Shown: positions 1 through 9,157 of the stretch, piece by piece
Position numbering within the stretch: the stretch's first letter is position 1
How the letters are laid out: the number at the start of each line of letters is the position of its first letter
From: Sphingobium sp. Ant17
GTDB lineage: Bacteria > Pseudomonadota > Alphaproteobacteria > Sphingomonadales > Sphingomonadaceae
Direction: 5' to 3'
DNA length: 64,000 nt
Assembly: GCF_000588875.1 (NCBI RefSeq)
Contig: NZ_JEMV01000020.1
Location: forward strand, 1 to 64,000
The notes under the pieces: model-generated
The model's input: the letters and a program-made list of their open reading frames with translations, nothing else
Database searches by the model: none
Told to the model about the DNA's origin: nothing
Position numbers and translations under genes: made by a program

Positions 1-140
1 CCGCCGCCGCCGAAGCCGCCGCCAAAACCACCGCGACCACCGCCGCCGCCACCGGCACCCTGATCGTAGAAATTGTCGTCGCCGAAACCGTCGCGCTTGT
101 CCTTGCCGCGCCCGCCGCGGCGACCTCTGTCAAAACTCAT
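1..140 (-). CDS. N-terminus of a probable cold-shock-domain protein (partial)
   Basis: The reverse strand starts with ATG at 140 and runs off the left edge. The visible 46 residues begin MSFDRGRRGGRGKDKRDGF and then become almost pure glycine with phenylalanine. This basic start followed by a Gly-rich linker is the N-terminal extension I associate with sphingomonad cold-shock proteins that carry a CSD fold after the linker, but no cold-shock motif (KGFGFI) is inside the window. It could equally be another Gly-rich RNA-binding protein. It is divergent from the RNase D gene. Confidence 0.5.
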   Translation of the reverse strand, partial: MSFDRGRRGGRGKDKRDGFGDDNFYDQGAGGGGGGRGGFGGGFGGG

Positions 141-399
141 GCCCTGTTAGTCACTTTCGCTTCGCCCCAAGACCATTCGGACACGCATGTCGGGCGAATG
201 ACATGCAAAATCCACCGCAAAGGCGGGTTTGGGAATCACTATATCAAATTTTCAAGGGAGCGCGAACGATTTTAACAGGAGCGGTCCCGTTCCGTTCCTT
301 TTGCGCAAATGGCTGTGCTTTGCGGGTAATATTCCCCTTCTTTCCGCCGCCGCAAAGCGTCGATTGCGATATGCCCACTTTAGCCATAGAGGGAGGCGT

Positions 400-1017
400 A
401 TGACCGTCCATTTCCATGAAGAAGATCTGCCCGCGGGCGTGCTTGCCCCCGGCCCGATCGCCGTCGATACCGAAACCATGGGGTTGATCACCCCGCGCGA
501 CCGCCTGTGCGTCGTCCAGATAAGCGATGGCCAGGGCGACGAGCATCTGGTGCGGTTCAAGCCGGGCAGCGACTATGCCGCGCCGAACCTGCGCGCGGTG
601 CTGGCCGACCCTGAGCGGCTCAAACTCTATCATTTCGGGCGGTTCGATATCGCCGCGATCCAGCATTATCTGGGCGTGGTGGCCGCGCCCGTCTATTGCA
701 CCAAGATCGCGTCGCGGCTGATCCGCACCTATACCGACCGCCATGGGCTGAAGGAACTGGTGCGCGAATTGCTGGGCCAGGACATCAGCAAGCAGCAGCA
801 GTCGAGCGACTGGGGCAATCCGGTACTGAGCGACGCGCAGAAGGATTATGCGGCGTCCGACGTGCGTTACCTGCATGCGTTGCGCGCCGAGCTGGACAAA
901 AGGCTGGTGCGCGAAGGGCGGATGGAATTGGCGCAGGCCTGTTTCGACTTCCTGCCGCACCGCGCCGCGCTCGACCTGGCCGGGTGGCCGGAGATCGACA
1001 TTTTCGCGCATATGTGA
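400..1017 (+). CDS. Ribonuclease D-like 3'-5' exonuclease
   Basis: A single-domain DEDDy exonuclease of 205 residues, predicted to trim RNA 3' ends in the cytoplasm. Exo I is DTET at residues 23-26, Exo II includes HFGRFD with the acidic residue at 83, and Exo III is KDYAASD with Tyr150 and Asp154. It lacks the HRDC domains of full-length E. coli RNase D (about 375 residues), as is usual for the short alphaproteobacterial form. The ATG at 400 is preceded by GGGAGG; an in-frame upstream start at 229 would add 57 residues of poor quality and was rejected. It directly precedes lptC-lptA with a 15-bp gap, probably one transcription unit. Confidence 0.9.
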   Translation: MTVHFHEEDLPAGVLAPGPIAVDTETMGLITPRDRLCVVQISDGQGDEHLVRFKPGSDYAAPNLRAVLADPERLKLYHFGRFDIAAIQHYLGVVAAPVYCTKIASRLIRTYTDRHGLKELVRELLGQDISKQQQSSDWGNPVLSDAQKDYAASDVRYLHALRAELDKRLVREGRMELAQACFDFLPHRAALDLAGWPEIDIFAHM

Positions 1018-1032
1018 GGAAGTCGAAGCGCC

Positions 1033-1680
1033 GTGTCCGTCCAGGCCGATCAGCAACGCGATGTGCGCCGCCAATGGGCGCAGCCGGGGGGCAGCCATGA
1101 CCGCATGGTCAAGCTGCTCAAAAACTGGCTGCCTGTTGCCGTGGGCGTGCTGAGCGCGCTGCTGGCGACTGCGCCGTTTACGGGCGGGGACAAGGTGAGC
1201 TTCGTGCTCGACAAGAATAAGGTCGATGTGGCGAAGGAGCGGATGCGGGTGACCGAAGCGCTCTATCGCGGCGAGGACAGCAAGGGGCAGCCCTTTTCGC
1301 TGCGCGCGGGGTCGGCGGTACAGAAAAGCTCGCGCGAGCCGATCGTGGATTTGAACAGCATGTCGGCGCGCATCCTACTGTCCGATGGCCCGGCCGTGCT
1401 TAGCGCGCAGAAGGGCCGCTATGATATGGACAGCGAGCGGGTCGGCATCGAAGGGCCAGTGCAGTTCGAGGCGGCGGGCGGATACAGGCTGACCACGCGC
1501 GATGTCGGCATCGACCTCAAATCGCGGCGGATGCAGAGCGCGGGCCGGGTCGACGGGCGCATCCCGATCGGCACGTTCAGCGCCGACCATCTGGAAGCCG
1601 ACCTGAACGCGCGCACGGTGACGTTGAATGGCCGGGCACGCTTGCGTATCGAACAAAATGGTCTCAAAGGGCGCAATTGA
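1033..1680 (+). CDS. lptC: LptC, lipopolysaccharide transport periplasmic protein
   Basis: Membrane-anchored bridge protein that hands LPS from LptB2FG to LptA. It has 215 residues: a basic cytosolic head, one transmembrane segment around residues 31-48 (LPVAVGVLSALLATAPF), then a beta-jellyroll-type periplasmic region containing SMSARILLSDGPAVLSAQKG and a later LEADLNARTVTLNGRARLRI, the usual LptC end. The start is GTG, 15 bp after the exonuclease gene. Its stop overlaps the lptA start as ATGA at 1677-1682. The order lptC-lptA supports the assignment. Confidence 0.9.
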   Translation: MSVQADQQRDVRRQWAQPGGSHDRMVKLLKNWLPVAVGVLSALLATAPFTGGDKVSFVLDKNKVDVAKERMRVTEALYRGEDSKGQPFSLRAGSAVQKSSREPIVDLNSMSARILLSDGPAVLSAQKGRYDMDSERVGIEGPVQFEAAGGYRLTTRDVGIDLKSRRMQSAGRVDGRIPIGTFSADHLEADLNARTVTLNGRARLRIEQNGLKGRN

Positions 1681-2230
1681 TGACACGCTCCTTCCTTTTG
1701 CTGACGATCGGCGCTGTGGGCACCGCCGGGATGATGATCGCGGGCGCAGGCGCGCAGGTGATGCAAAATCATGACAGCAATGCGCCCGTCAACTTCAACG
1801 CCGACCGGATCGAGGTGCAGGACCGCGCCGACCGCGTCGTGGTGTCGGGCAATGTCGAAGTGACGCAGGCGGGCATGACGCTGAACGCCGCGCGCATGAC
1901 GGTGGCCTATCGCAACCAGCCGGGCAGCGGCGCGGGTGGCGTGGAGATCGACCGGATCGACGCATCGGGCAATGTCGTGGTGACCAAGGGTGACCAGACG
2001 CGCGCGGCAATGTCGCCATCTACGACCTCAACAGCAAGCTGATCACGATGTTGGGCGATGTCGCGCTGACGCAGGGCGGCAACCGGCTGACCGGTGGGCG
2101 GCTGGTGATGGACCTCAATAGCGGGCGATCGACCGTGGACGGGCGGTCTTCGGGCGGCGTGCCGGGTGCGGCGACCAGCCCGAGCGGGCGCGTGTCGGGC
2201 ACCTTCACGGTGCCGCAGCGGAAGAATTGA
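1680..2230 (+). CDS. lptA: LptA, periplasmic LPS-binding protein (apparent frameshift)
   Basis: Periplasmic filament subunit carrying LPS to the outer membrane. The start ATG overlaps the lptC stop. A signal peptide ends near AGAGAQ, then the OstA-type motifs NFNADRIEVQDRADRVVVSGNV and later NAARMTVAY follow. Near 2005 the reading frame breaks: coding continues perfectly in the next frame as GNVAIYDLNSKLITMLGDV, then GNRLTGGRLVMDLNSGRSTVDG. Adding one base to the ACGCGCGCGGC stretch restores a protein of about 183 residues. Because LptA is normally essential, I read this as a base missing from the sequence rather than a dead gene. Confidence 0.85.
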
Positions 2231-2913
2231 CGCCCGCCGAGCGGGCTGTGCGCGACCGGGTGCTGGGTCGGGTAGAGGTCGAGGCGTTGCTGGCGGGGGC
2301 GTCGCCCCGGCACCTTATCGACTGCGATCTGGAGGGTGCGGACTTGAGTGGCCTCGCCCTGCCCGGCTGGACGTTCGAGACTTGCCAGTTGCGGCGCGTA
2401 GATTGGACCGGGGCGCGGCTGGAGGGGACGGTGTGGCGGTCCTGCCGCGGGGCGTTCGCGAATTTCGTGGGGGCGGACCTCAATGAAGCGCGCTTTGCCG
2501 CCTGTGACCTCAATAACAGCCAGTGGCGCGGGGCGCGGTTGGGCGCGGCGTTGTTCGAACGGTGCAAGCTGACCGGAGCCGACCTGTCGGAGATCAAGGC
2601 GTTCGACCTGCGCTTTGACGAGACGCTGCTGATCAACGCAAAATTGCCTGGCTTTTCCTTTCGCAAGCAAGTGCTGCAACGCATCGATTTCAGTGCGGCG
2701 GATCTGCGCCAATGCGATTTTCGCGATGCCCGGTTCGAGGATTGCAGCCTGCGCGAGGCGCATCTGGTCGATGCCAGGTTCGATGGCGCGGATTTGCGCG
2801 GGGCGGATCTGGGTGGATTACGGCTGGGCGATGCCAGCCGTTTTCGCGGCGCGACGATATCGCGCGCGCAGGCGAGCCAGTTGCTGGGCGAGCTGGGGCT
2901 CAAAGTCCTGTAA
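2227..2913 (+). CDS. Pentapeptide-repeat protein
   Basis: 228 residues, nearly all built from A(D/N)LXX-type pentapeptides (GADLSGLALPGWTF, GADLNEARFAACDL, SAADLRQCDFRDARF, GADLRGADLGG), predicting a right-handed quadrilateral beta-helix. Related folds occur in Qnr/McbG gyrase-protecting proteins, but nothing here points to DNA mimicry and the function is unknown. There is no signal peptide, so it is probably cytoplasmic. The TTG start overlaps the lptA stop (TTGA), which suggests translational coupling at the end of the rnd-lptC-lptA operon. Confidence 0.8.
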   Translation: MTPAERAVRDRVLGRVEVEALLAGASPRHLIDCDLEGADLSGLALPGWTFETCQLRRVDWTGARLEGTVWRSCRGAFANFVGADLNEARFAACDLNNSQWRGARLGAALFERCKLTGADLSEIKAFDLRFDETLLINAKLPGFSFRKQVLQRIDFSAADLRQCDFRDARFEDCSLREAHLVDARFDGADLRGADLGGLRLGDASRFRGATISRAQASQLLGELGLKVL

Positions 2914-2925
2914 GCCCCACAAAAA

Positions 2926-2956
2926 CAAGCCCGGCGCTCTTTCGAGGCACCGGGCA
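2926..2956 (-). terminator. Rho-independent terminator of the DUF4136 lipoprotein gene
   Basis: Between convergent genes lies a GC-rich stem with outer arms GCCCGG (2929-2934) and CCGGGC (2950-2955) and an inner GAG/CTC pairing. Read on the minus strand it is followed by TTGTTTTTG, the expected U-tract, so it terminates the minus-strand gene ending at 3001. The plus side has no T-run. Confidence 0.7.
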
Positions 2957-3000
2957 GGATTAGGGCCTATGGCTGGGAGCCGACCCGAGAGTGTGCTGTG

Positions 3001-3660
3001 TCAGCCCTTCTTTTCGGGCGGCAGAGTGATCTTCACATCCTCGCCATTCTGGCCGGGGAAGTTGGTGAACATCGCGTCGATCAGGTTCGGGACCAAATAG
3101 GTCAGCTTGTTGGACAGCGACTGGGCGCTCGCCTTGCCTTCGAACAGGCGGAGATTATCGGCGGCACGGTCGATCTTCATGCTGAGATCGCTGGTATAGA
3201 CGGTGTAGCTGGACACGTCGTTATAGCCGCCGCCACCGAACAACCAGGGATCATAGAAGCCATAGCCCCAAGGGCGACCCCAGCGACCGCCAAAGCCGCC
3301 GCCCCATGGTCCACCAAAGCCTGCGCCATAGGGACCACCAAAGCCCGTCGAGCGGACCTTCTCGCGCCCATTGTCAACATCATAGGCGACGCGGACGATG
3401 AGGTCGGCGCGCGCCGGATCGCTGGCCGCGACATAGCCGGTCTGCGCCAATCGCTGGCCGACCATGTCGGCATAATGGGCAAATTCGAGGCCGCCCGCGA
3501 GCTGCGGATTGTCGGCGACGATGGTATAGCTCTGGCCTGCGGGGGCCGGGAGCTGCTGGAAACGGGCGACATCGGCCTTGAATGGCGTCGCGCAGCCCGA
3601 CAGCGCAACCAGCGCTAGGGCAGGCGCTGCGAACAGACCGAACTTTTTGAAACGGGTCAT
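3001..3660 (-). CDS. DUF4136-type outer-membrane lipoprotein
   Basis: 219 residues with a signal peptide ending in a lipobox LSGC (ALVALSGCATPF), so the mature protein is probably a lipid-anchored periplasmic protein. The middle (SYTIVADNPQ, GLEFAHYADMVGQRL, DLIVRVAYDVDNG) fits DUF4136. It is followed by a Gly/Trp/Pro-rich low-complexity patch (FGGPWGGGFGGRWGRPWG) and a conserved C-terminal part ending in KITLPPEKKG. The chosen ATG at 3660 gives a normal signal peptide; the open frame extends upstream to 3807 without a convincing start. Function unknown. Confidence 0.8.
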   Translation of the reverse strand: MTRFKKFGLFAAPALALVALSGCATPFKADVARFQQLPAPAGQSYTIVADNPQLAGGLEFAHYADMVGQRLAQTGYVAASDPARADLIVRVAYDVDNGREKVRSTGFGGPYGAGFGGPWGGGFGGRWGRPWGYGFYDPWLFGGGGYNDVSSYTVYTSDLSMKIDRAADNLRLFEGKASAQSLSNKLTYLVPNLIDAMFTNFPGQNGEDVKITLPPEKKG

Positions 3661-3821
3661 TTTTCTGCGTCCTGTATCAGGCATGAATCTTTGTGCATCA
3701 TTGAGGCCGGTTCTAGCAAGCCGCAACTGAACATCATTTGAACGCACGAGAAAACCGAACGGGCGCAAAGCATGTCCTGTCACCCCAAGGACGCCACGGC
3801 CGATCATAACCCGTAGGCCGA

Positions 3822-4826
3822 TCAGCGCATCAGCCCCATCGCATCATAGGCCGCGCGCAATGTCGGTTCGGCCGCCGCCGCCGCCTTGGCCGCGCCCTTG
3901 TCGAGAATCGCGTCGAGCGCGGCATCGTCTGTGCGCAGTTCAAGGAAGCGCTGGCGAATCGGGCGCAGCGTTTCGACGAGCACTTCCCCCAGCGCCGGTT
4001 TGAACGCGCCGAAGCCCCGGCCCGCAAATTCGGCACAGACGGCATCGGGCGTGCGGCCGGTCAGCGTTGCGAGGATGCCGACGAGGTTGCGCGCCTCTGG
4101 CCGATCAGTCAGGCTCGCGGCCGTTTCGGGCAGCATTTCCTGATCGCTCTTGGCCTTCTTCACCTTCGCCATGATCGCATCGTCATCATCGGTCAGGTTG
4201 ATGCGGCTCATGTCCGACGGATCGGATTTGGACATTTTCGCACTGCCATCGCGCAGCGACATGATGCGCGCCGATTCCTTGGGGATGATCGGGTCCGGCA
4301 GGGTGAAGAGATCGACGCCGAAATCGCTGTTGAACTTGGCGGCGATGTCGCGCGCCAGTTCCAGATGCTGTTTCTGGTCCTCGCCCACGGGCACATGGGT
4401 GGCGTTATAGGCGAGGATGTCGGCGGCCTGCAGCACGGGATAGACGAACAGGCCGACCGATGCGCCTTCGCGATCCTTGCCCGCCTTGTCCTTGAACTGG
4501 GTCATGCGATTGAGCCAGCCGATGCGCGCGGTGCCGTTCAGCAACCAGCAGAGTTCGGCATGGGCGGGGACGCGGGCCTGGTTGAAGAGGACGCTGCGAT
4601 CGGGGTCGATCCCGGCGGCGACCAGGGCGGCGGCCATGTCGCGCACGTTGCGGATACGCTGTTCGCGCGCTTCATGCACCGTGATGGAGTGCATGTCGGC
4701 GAGAAAGAAGAAGCACTGGCTATCCGCGTCCATCTCGTCCTGCATCTTCACCCAGTTGCGGATTGCGCCGAGATAATTGCCAAGGTGCAGATTGCCGGTG
4801 GGCTGGATGCCGGAAAGGACGCGCAT
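3822..4826 (-). CDS. trpS: Tryptophanyl-tRNA synthetase
   Basis: Charges tRNA-Trp with tryptophan using ATP. It has 334 residues, the normal bacterial TrpRS length. Class I signatures are GNLHLGNYLG at residues 11-20 (HIGH equivalent) and KMSKS at 197-201, with the GEDQKQHLELARD helix between them. It starts 13 bp downstream of the murJ stop on the same strand, so the two are probably co-transcribed, a pairing often seen in alphaproteobacteria. Confidence 0.97.
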   Translation of the reverse strand: MRVLSGIQPTGNLHLGNYLGAIRNWVKMQDEMDADSQCFFFLADMHSITVHEAREQRIRNVRDMAAALVAAGIDPDRSVLFNQARVPAHAELCWLLNGTARIGWLNRMTQFKDKAGKDREGASVGLFVYPVLQAADILAYNATHVPVGEDQKQHLELARDIAAKFNSDFGVDLFTLPDPIIPKESARIMSLRDGSAKMSKSDPSDMSRINLTDDDDAIMAKVKKAKSDQEMLPETAASLTDRPEARNLVGILATLTGRTPDAVCAEFAGRGFGAFKPALGEVLVETLRPIRQRFLELRTDDAALDAILDKGAAKAAAAAEPTLRAAYDAMGLMR

Positions 4827-4839
4827 GGGATGATCCGTT

Positions 4840-6423
4840 CTATTGCGTTGTGGTCGTGCCGCGCCGACGCATCAGCGCCTTGATATCGGACAGCCGGTAA
4901 GCGCCGGTGACGAAGCAGGCCAGCCCGTAGAGCGTGACGCCCGCGCCGACAAGTATGGCGAGCGCGATATAGCGTTGGACCATGGCGCCTGTAAGCCAGG
5001 GATCAAACAGGCTGGCCCCCGCGATCAGCGCGCCACCCATGATGAGGGCGGCCAGCGCGAGACGCGGCAGGCGACGGCGCAGCCCCGCATCGGCCGCAAA
5101 ATGCCCGCGCTTGACCAAGGTGTGATAGAGCATCGCCACATTGACGGTGGAGGCGAGCGCGGTGGCAAGCGGCGGCCCGACATGGCCAAGCGTCGGGATG
5201 AGCGCGATATTGCCAATGATGTTGATCAGGATGGAGAGCATGGCGTAGCGCACCGGCGTCCGCGTATCGCCGCGCGCATAATAGCCCGGCGTCAGCACCT
5301 TGACGAGAACATAGGCGGGAAGGCCAACCGAGAAGGCCGACAGCGCCCAGCCGCAGCGCATCGCGTCTTCGGCCGTGAAGCGGCCATATTGGAACAGCCC
5401 GCGCACGATCGGTTCAGCAACGGTCAGGAAGGCGATGGTGGCAGGCAGCGTCAGGAACAGGGCAAGTTCTATGCCCCGGTTCTGCGTCTCCATCGCCGCT
5501 GCGTCCTCCCCCTTTGACAGCATCCGCGAGATGGTGGGGAGCAGGATGGTGCCAAGACCGATGCCGATCAGGCCCAAGGGCAGTTGGTTCAGCCGGTCTG
5601 CATAATAAATATAGGTGATCGAGCCGGAGGCGAGCAGCCAGCCCGACAAGGCGGTGGAGACGAGCAGATTGACCTGCTGCGCCCCGGCCCCGGCTGCTGC
5701 GGGCACGATGAGGCGGAGGAGTTCGCGCACATCCTTGTCGAGGCGGGGGCGCTGGAGCTTGAGCGAGACGCCCGCGCGGCGGCAGGCCCAGATCAGCCAG
5801 AGCAGTTGTAACGCGCCGCCCACCGTCACCGAGATTGCCTGCACCCGCGCGGTTTCATATTCGTCCGCGCCGTGAAAGAACCACAGCCCGCTGATCATCG
5901 CGACGTTGAGCAGGATCGGCGCGGCGGCGTTGACCCAGAATTTGTCGAGCGAATTGAGGATGCCGCCCAGCAGCGAGGCGATGGATATGAGCGCCAGATA
6001 GGGAATGGTGATGCGCGAGAGCGTAACCGCGAAGGCGAACTGGTCCGGGGTCGGGTTCTGCCGCGCGAAGCCGCCCGACAGTGCCCAGGTGATGGGCCAG
6101 GCGGCGGCGATCAGCGCCAGGGTGAAGAGGATGAGGACCGGCAGCAGTACCGCAAGCGCGCGCTGCGCGAAATCATAGCCCGCCGGAAGCCCGCCGTCGC
6201 CTGCCGCCTTCTTGTTGAACAGCGGGATGAAGGCGGCGGAAAAGGCCCCTTCCGCAAAGAGCGCGCGGAACATGTTGGGGAGGCGGAAGGCGACGCCGTT
6301 GAAGGCGTCCGACGCGAATCCTGCGCCGACGTAACGGGCCGCGAGGGAATCGCGCACCAGCGCCAGGATGCGGCTGACGAGCGTCAGCCCGCCGACTGAT
6401 CCCAGAGCGCGGATGAGTTTCAT
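4840..6423 (-). CDS. murJ: MurJ, lipid II flippase
   Basis: Inner-membrane flippase of the MOP superfamily that moves lipid II to the periplasm for peptidoglycan synthesis. The 527 residues give about 14 hydrophobic segments. The MurJ signature ends are present: VSRILALVRDSLAARYVGAG near the start, then FRALFAEGAFSAAFIPLF. The ATG at 6423 is chosen because it gives the canonical MKLIRALGSVGGLT start; the frame extends to 6471 but runs into the palindromic repeat upstream. It forms an operon with trpS. Confidence 0.95.
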   Translation of the reverse strand: MKLIRALGSVGGLTLVSRILALVRDSLAARYVGAGFASDAFNGVAFRLPNMFRALFAEGAFSAAFIPLFNKKAAGDGGLPAGYDFAQRALAVLLPVLILFTLALIAAAWPITWALSGGFARQNPTPDQFAFAVTLSRITIPYLALISIASLLGGILNSLDKFWVNAAAPILLNVAMISGLWFFHGADEYETARVQAISVTVGGALQLLWLIWACRRAGVSLKLQRPRLDKDVRELLRLIVPAAAGAGAQQVNLLVSTALSGWLLASGSITYIYYADRLNQLPLGLIGIGLGTILLPTISRMLSKGEDAAAMETQNRGIELALFLTLPATIAFLTVAEPIVRGLFQYGRFTAEDAMRCGWALSAFSVGLPAYVLVKVLTPGYYARGDTRTPVRYAMLSILINIIGNIALIPTLGHVGPPLATALASTVNVAMLYHTLVKRGHFAADAGLRRRLPRLALAALIMGGALIAGASLFDPWLTGAMVQRYIALAILVGAGVTLYGLACFVTGAYRLSDIKALMRRRGTTTTQ

Positions 6424-6438
6424 GGCATTACCCCCGTG

Positions 6439-6521
6439 CCCGTTCGGGCTGAGCCTGTCGAAGCCCCACACTTCCTCTTCAAAGAAAAGTGCAGCCCTTC
6501 GACAAGCTCAGGGCGAACGGG
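6439..6521. repeat. REP-like palindromic element between secB and murJ
   Basis: Two 25-base arms, CCCGTTCGGGCTGAGCCTGT... at 6439-6463 and its near-perfect inverse at 6497-6521, are separated by 33 bases. The core GAGCCTGTCGAAG/CTTCGACAAGCTC is the dispersed repeat often seen between genes of sphingomonads and other proteobacteria. It would form a long hairpin in the secB-murJ transcript and may also act as a processing or termination site. Confidence 0.75.
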
Positions 6522-6541
6522 AATAGGGGTCATCCTGCGTG

Positions 6542-7048
6542 TCAGGCGTGGCCGGCCGGTTCGCCTGCGGTCTGTTCCAGCGCCTGGGCCTGTTGCAGGT
6601 AGAGCGCGCCGAAATCGATGGGGTCGAGCAGCAGCGGCGGGAAGCCGCCGTCGCGGATCGCGTCGGCCAGCACGCGGCGGGCGAAGGGGAAGATGAGGCG
6701 GGGTGCTTCGGCCAGCATGAAGGGCTGGATCTGATCTTCGGGCACGTTGCGCATGCCGAAGATCGCGGCGTAGAGCAGATCGACGGCGAAGGCGGTGCCC
6801 TGCGGTGCGACGGCTTTGACGTCGATCTTGAGCGAGATTTCCATCACTTCTTCACCGACGCGATCCGCGCCGATGTTGAACTGAACATCGATCTGCGGCT
6901 GATCGGGCCACTGATAGACGGCCGGCGCATTGGGATTTTCGAAGGACAAGTCCTTCACATATTGGCTGATCAGCGCGATCTGGGGTGCGGTATCCGCGCC
7001 GTTGCCCTGGGTGTTGATATAGGGGTTGGTATCGGCTTCGTCGGCCAT
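6542..7048 (-). CDS. secB: SecB, protein-export chaperone
   Basis: Cytosolic tetrameric chaperone that keeps preproteins unfolded and delivers them to SecA. 168 residues, the usual size. Typical segments are ISQYVKDLSFENPNAP, EISLKIDVKAV, DLLYAAIFGMRNVPED, and the SecA-binding helix region PRLIFPFARRVLADAIRDGGFPP. It is divergent from the Tim44-domain gene, an arrangement common in alphaproteobacteria. Confidence 0.96.
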   Translation of the reverse strand: MADEADTNPYINTQGNGADTAPQIALISQYVKDLSFENPNAPAVYQWPDQPQIDVQFNIGADRVGEEVMEISLKIDVKAVAPQGTAFAVDLLYAAIFGMRNVPEDQIQPFMLAEAPRLIFPFARRVLADAIRDGGFPPLLLDPIDFGALYLQQAQALEQTAGEPAGHA

Positions 7049-7230
7049 GGTCCGTCCTTATATGGTCAATAATGTCCGGTGGGCCGCAACCCCCCGCGAT
7101 GTGACCCGCGCGCTTAGCAGGGGGCGCGGAGCAGGGCAATGGCACCGGGACGAAGGGGCTATTTGAAGTTGGGCGCAAACATGCCTATGTTGGTTGGAAC
7201 ATTGTCCCCGCGCAAAGGGTATAGATTTCC

Positions 7231-7884
7231 GTGTATGTGATCGTCATCCTCGCCATGATAGCCGGTTTTCTGGCGCTCCGGCTGTATTCCGTACTTGGTA
7301 AACGTACCGGGCACGAACAGGAGCCTGCGCTCCGTCCTGCCGAAGATCGGGCCAAGGTCACGGTGCTGCAGCCCCGGCAAATGGCGGATGGCTCCGGCGA
7401 TTCGGTGCGTCTGGCCGAAGGGCTGATCGCGCCGGGCGCAGAAAATGGCGTCCGCGCCCTGATCGCCGCCGACCGCGGCTTCGACGTGCCGCAATTCGTG
7501 GATGGGGCCAAGAGCGCCTATCGCATGGTGCTGGAAGCCTTCTGGCGTGGCGACCGGGACGAATTGGCCTGGCTGTGCGACGATGATGTGCGCGCGTCCT
7601 TTGAATCGGCAATCGCCGCGCGCGAGGCTGAGGGCCATGTGCTCGACAATCGCCTGGTGCGGATCGAAAAGGCGCAGATCGTCGAGGCGTCCGTCAATGG
7701 CGGCGTCGCCCAGATCGCGCTGCGGTTTGAGGCCGACATCGCCGCCGTTACGCGCGACCAGGACGGCAATGTCGTCGCCGGATCGATGACCGATGCGGTT
7801 GGCACCAACGATATCTGGACCTTCACCCGCGATATTCGCAGTGCCGATCCCAACTGGAAGCTCAGCGAAACCGACGAAGCGTGA
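7231..7884 (+). CDS. Tim44-domain membrane-associated protein
   Basis: 217 residues: one N-terminal transmembrane helix (VIVILAMIAGFLALRLY), a charged linker, and a C-terminal Tim44-like domain (FVDGAKSAYRMVLEAFWRGD, VSVNGG..ALRFEADI, DIWTFTRDIRSADPNWKL). Bacterial homologues are inner-membrane proteins implicated in handling membrane or secreted proteins; the exact job here is unknown. The start is taken as GTG at 7231, which places the helix directly at the N-terminus. It is followed by mltA after 7 bp and is divergent from secB. Confidence 0.85.
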   Translation: MYVIVILAMIAGFLALRLYSVLGKRTGHEQEPALRPAEDRAKVTVLQPRQMADGSGDSVRLAEGLIAPGAENGVRALIAADRGFDVPQFVDGAKSAYRMVLEAFWRGDRDELAWLCDDDVRASFESAIAAREAEGHVLDNRLVRIEKAQIVEASVNGGVAQIALRFEADIAAVTRDQDGNVVAGSMTDAVGTNDIWTFTRDIRSADPNWKLSETDEA

Positions 7885-7891
7885 TCGGCGC

Positions 7892-9145
7892 ATGATGCTG
7901 CGTTCGAGGGCGGGCGCGCTGGCCGCCGCCCTGCTGCTGTCGGCCTGTTCGGGTAGCATGATCCCGCCGTCCGCGACTGGTCCTGCGCCGTCGCGGCCTG
8001 GGCCATCTGGGGAAGTCGCTACCCGCCCTACCCCGGCAACGCCACGTCCCACCCTTCCCGTCGAGATGCCGACCGACCCGGCGCTGGTGCTGGGCACCGC
8101 CGCCGCTTTGGGCGTGACGCGCGGACCGGAGGTCGGCAGCCTGATCCCATCAGGTGAGCGATCGCGGCTGGCGTTGCAGGCGTTTCGCATATCCTGCCCC
8201 ACGCTGATGCGGCGCACTGATGCGAGCGGGCTGACCAGGGGTTCGGATTGGAACAATGCCTGCGCGGCGGCGTCGAGCTGGCCGGAGACCAGCGCCAGCG
8301 AATTTTTCTCCCGTTATTTCGAAGCGGTCCAGGTCGGCGATGGCGCGGCCTTCGTTACGGGCTATTATGAGCCGGAGATCGCGGGATCACGCACGCGCCA
8401 GCCAGGCTATGACGTGCCGATCTATCGCCGTCCGGCCGACCTGATCGACGTTGATCTCGGCCAGTTCAGCGAAGCGCTGAAAGGCCGCACGATCCGTGGC
8501 AAGGTCGCGGGCACGAAGTTCGTGCCCTATGATGAGCGCCAGCAAATCGTGGCCGGGGCGTTGAACGGGCGCGGGCTGGAACTTGCTTATGCGGCCGATC
8601 CGGTCGAGTTCTTCTTCCTGCAGGTGCAGGGCAGCGGGCGGCTGAACCTGCCTGACGGCAGCGTCATGCGCATCGGTTATGACGGTCAAAATGGTCGCGA
8701 TTATACCGGCATCGGCAAGCTGATGAAGGATCGCGGGCTGATCAAGGCCGGGTCGATGCAGGACATCATGCAATATCTGCGCGCCAACCCGGTCGAGGGT
8801 GCGGCGATCATGAACGACAATAAGAGCTTCGTCTTTTTCCGCGAGTTAACCGGCGCGGGGCCGATCGGGGCGCTGGGTGTGCCGGTAACGGCGGAGGGAA
8901 CGGTCGCCGCAGATCCCAAATATGTGCCGTTGGGCGCGCCGGTGCTGCTCTCGCTCGACCGGGCCGAGCCCAATGGCATGTGGATCGCCCAGGATACGGG
9001 CGGCGCGATCAAGGGCGCCAATCGCTTCGACAGCTTCTGGGGTGCGGGCGCACGGGCGCGGGGCATTGCAGGGGGCATGTCGGCGCGCGGCAGCGCGCTC
9101 ATTCTGCTGCCGATCGGGTCGGTCGCCCGCCTCACCCGACCCTGA
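7892..9145 (+). CDS. mltA: MltA, membrane-bound lytic murein transglycosylase A
   Basis: Cleaves peptidoglycan glycan strands with formation of 1,6-anhydro-MurNAc. 417 residues from the ATG at 7892, with a lipobox (LLLSACSG) that predicts an outer-membrane lipoprotein. The MltA domain shows VTGYYEPEIAGSRTR, then VEFFFLQVQGSGRL; the C-terminal 3D domain ends with WIAQDTGGAIKGANRFDSFWG, carrying the conserved acidic residues. It sits between the Tim44-domain gene and smr, a common sphingomonad order. Confidence 0.93.
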   Translation: MMLRSRAGALAAALLLSACSGSMIPPSATGPAPSRPGPSGEVATRPTPATPRPTLPVEMPTDPALVLGTAAALGVTRGPEVGSLIPSGERSRLALQAFRISCPTLMRRTDASGLTRGSDWNNACAAASSWPETSASEFFSRYFEAVQVGDGAAFVTGYYEPEIAGSRTRQPGYDVPIYRRPADLIDVDLGQFSEALKGRTIRGKVAGTKFVPYDERQQIVAGALNGRGLELAYAADPVEFFFLQVQGSGRLNLPDGSVMRIGYDGQNGRDYTGIGKLMKDRGLIKAGSMQDIMQYLRANPVEGAAIMNDNKSFVFFRELTGAGPIGALGVPVTAEGTVAADPKYVPLGAPVLLSLDRAEPNGMWIAQDTGGAIKGANRFDSFWGAGARARGIAGGMSARGSALILLPIGSVARLTRP

Positions 9146-9157
9146 CCGGGGGTGGGA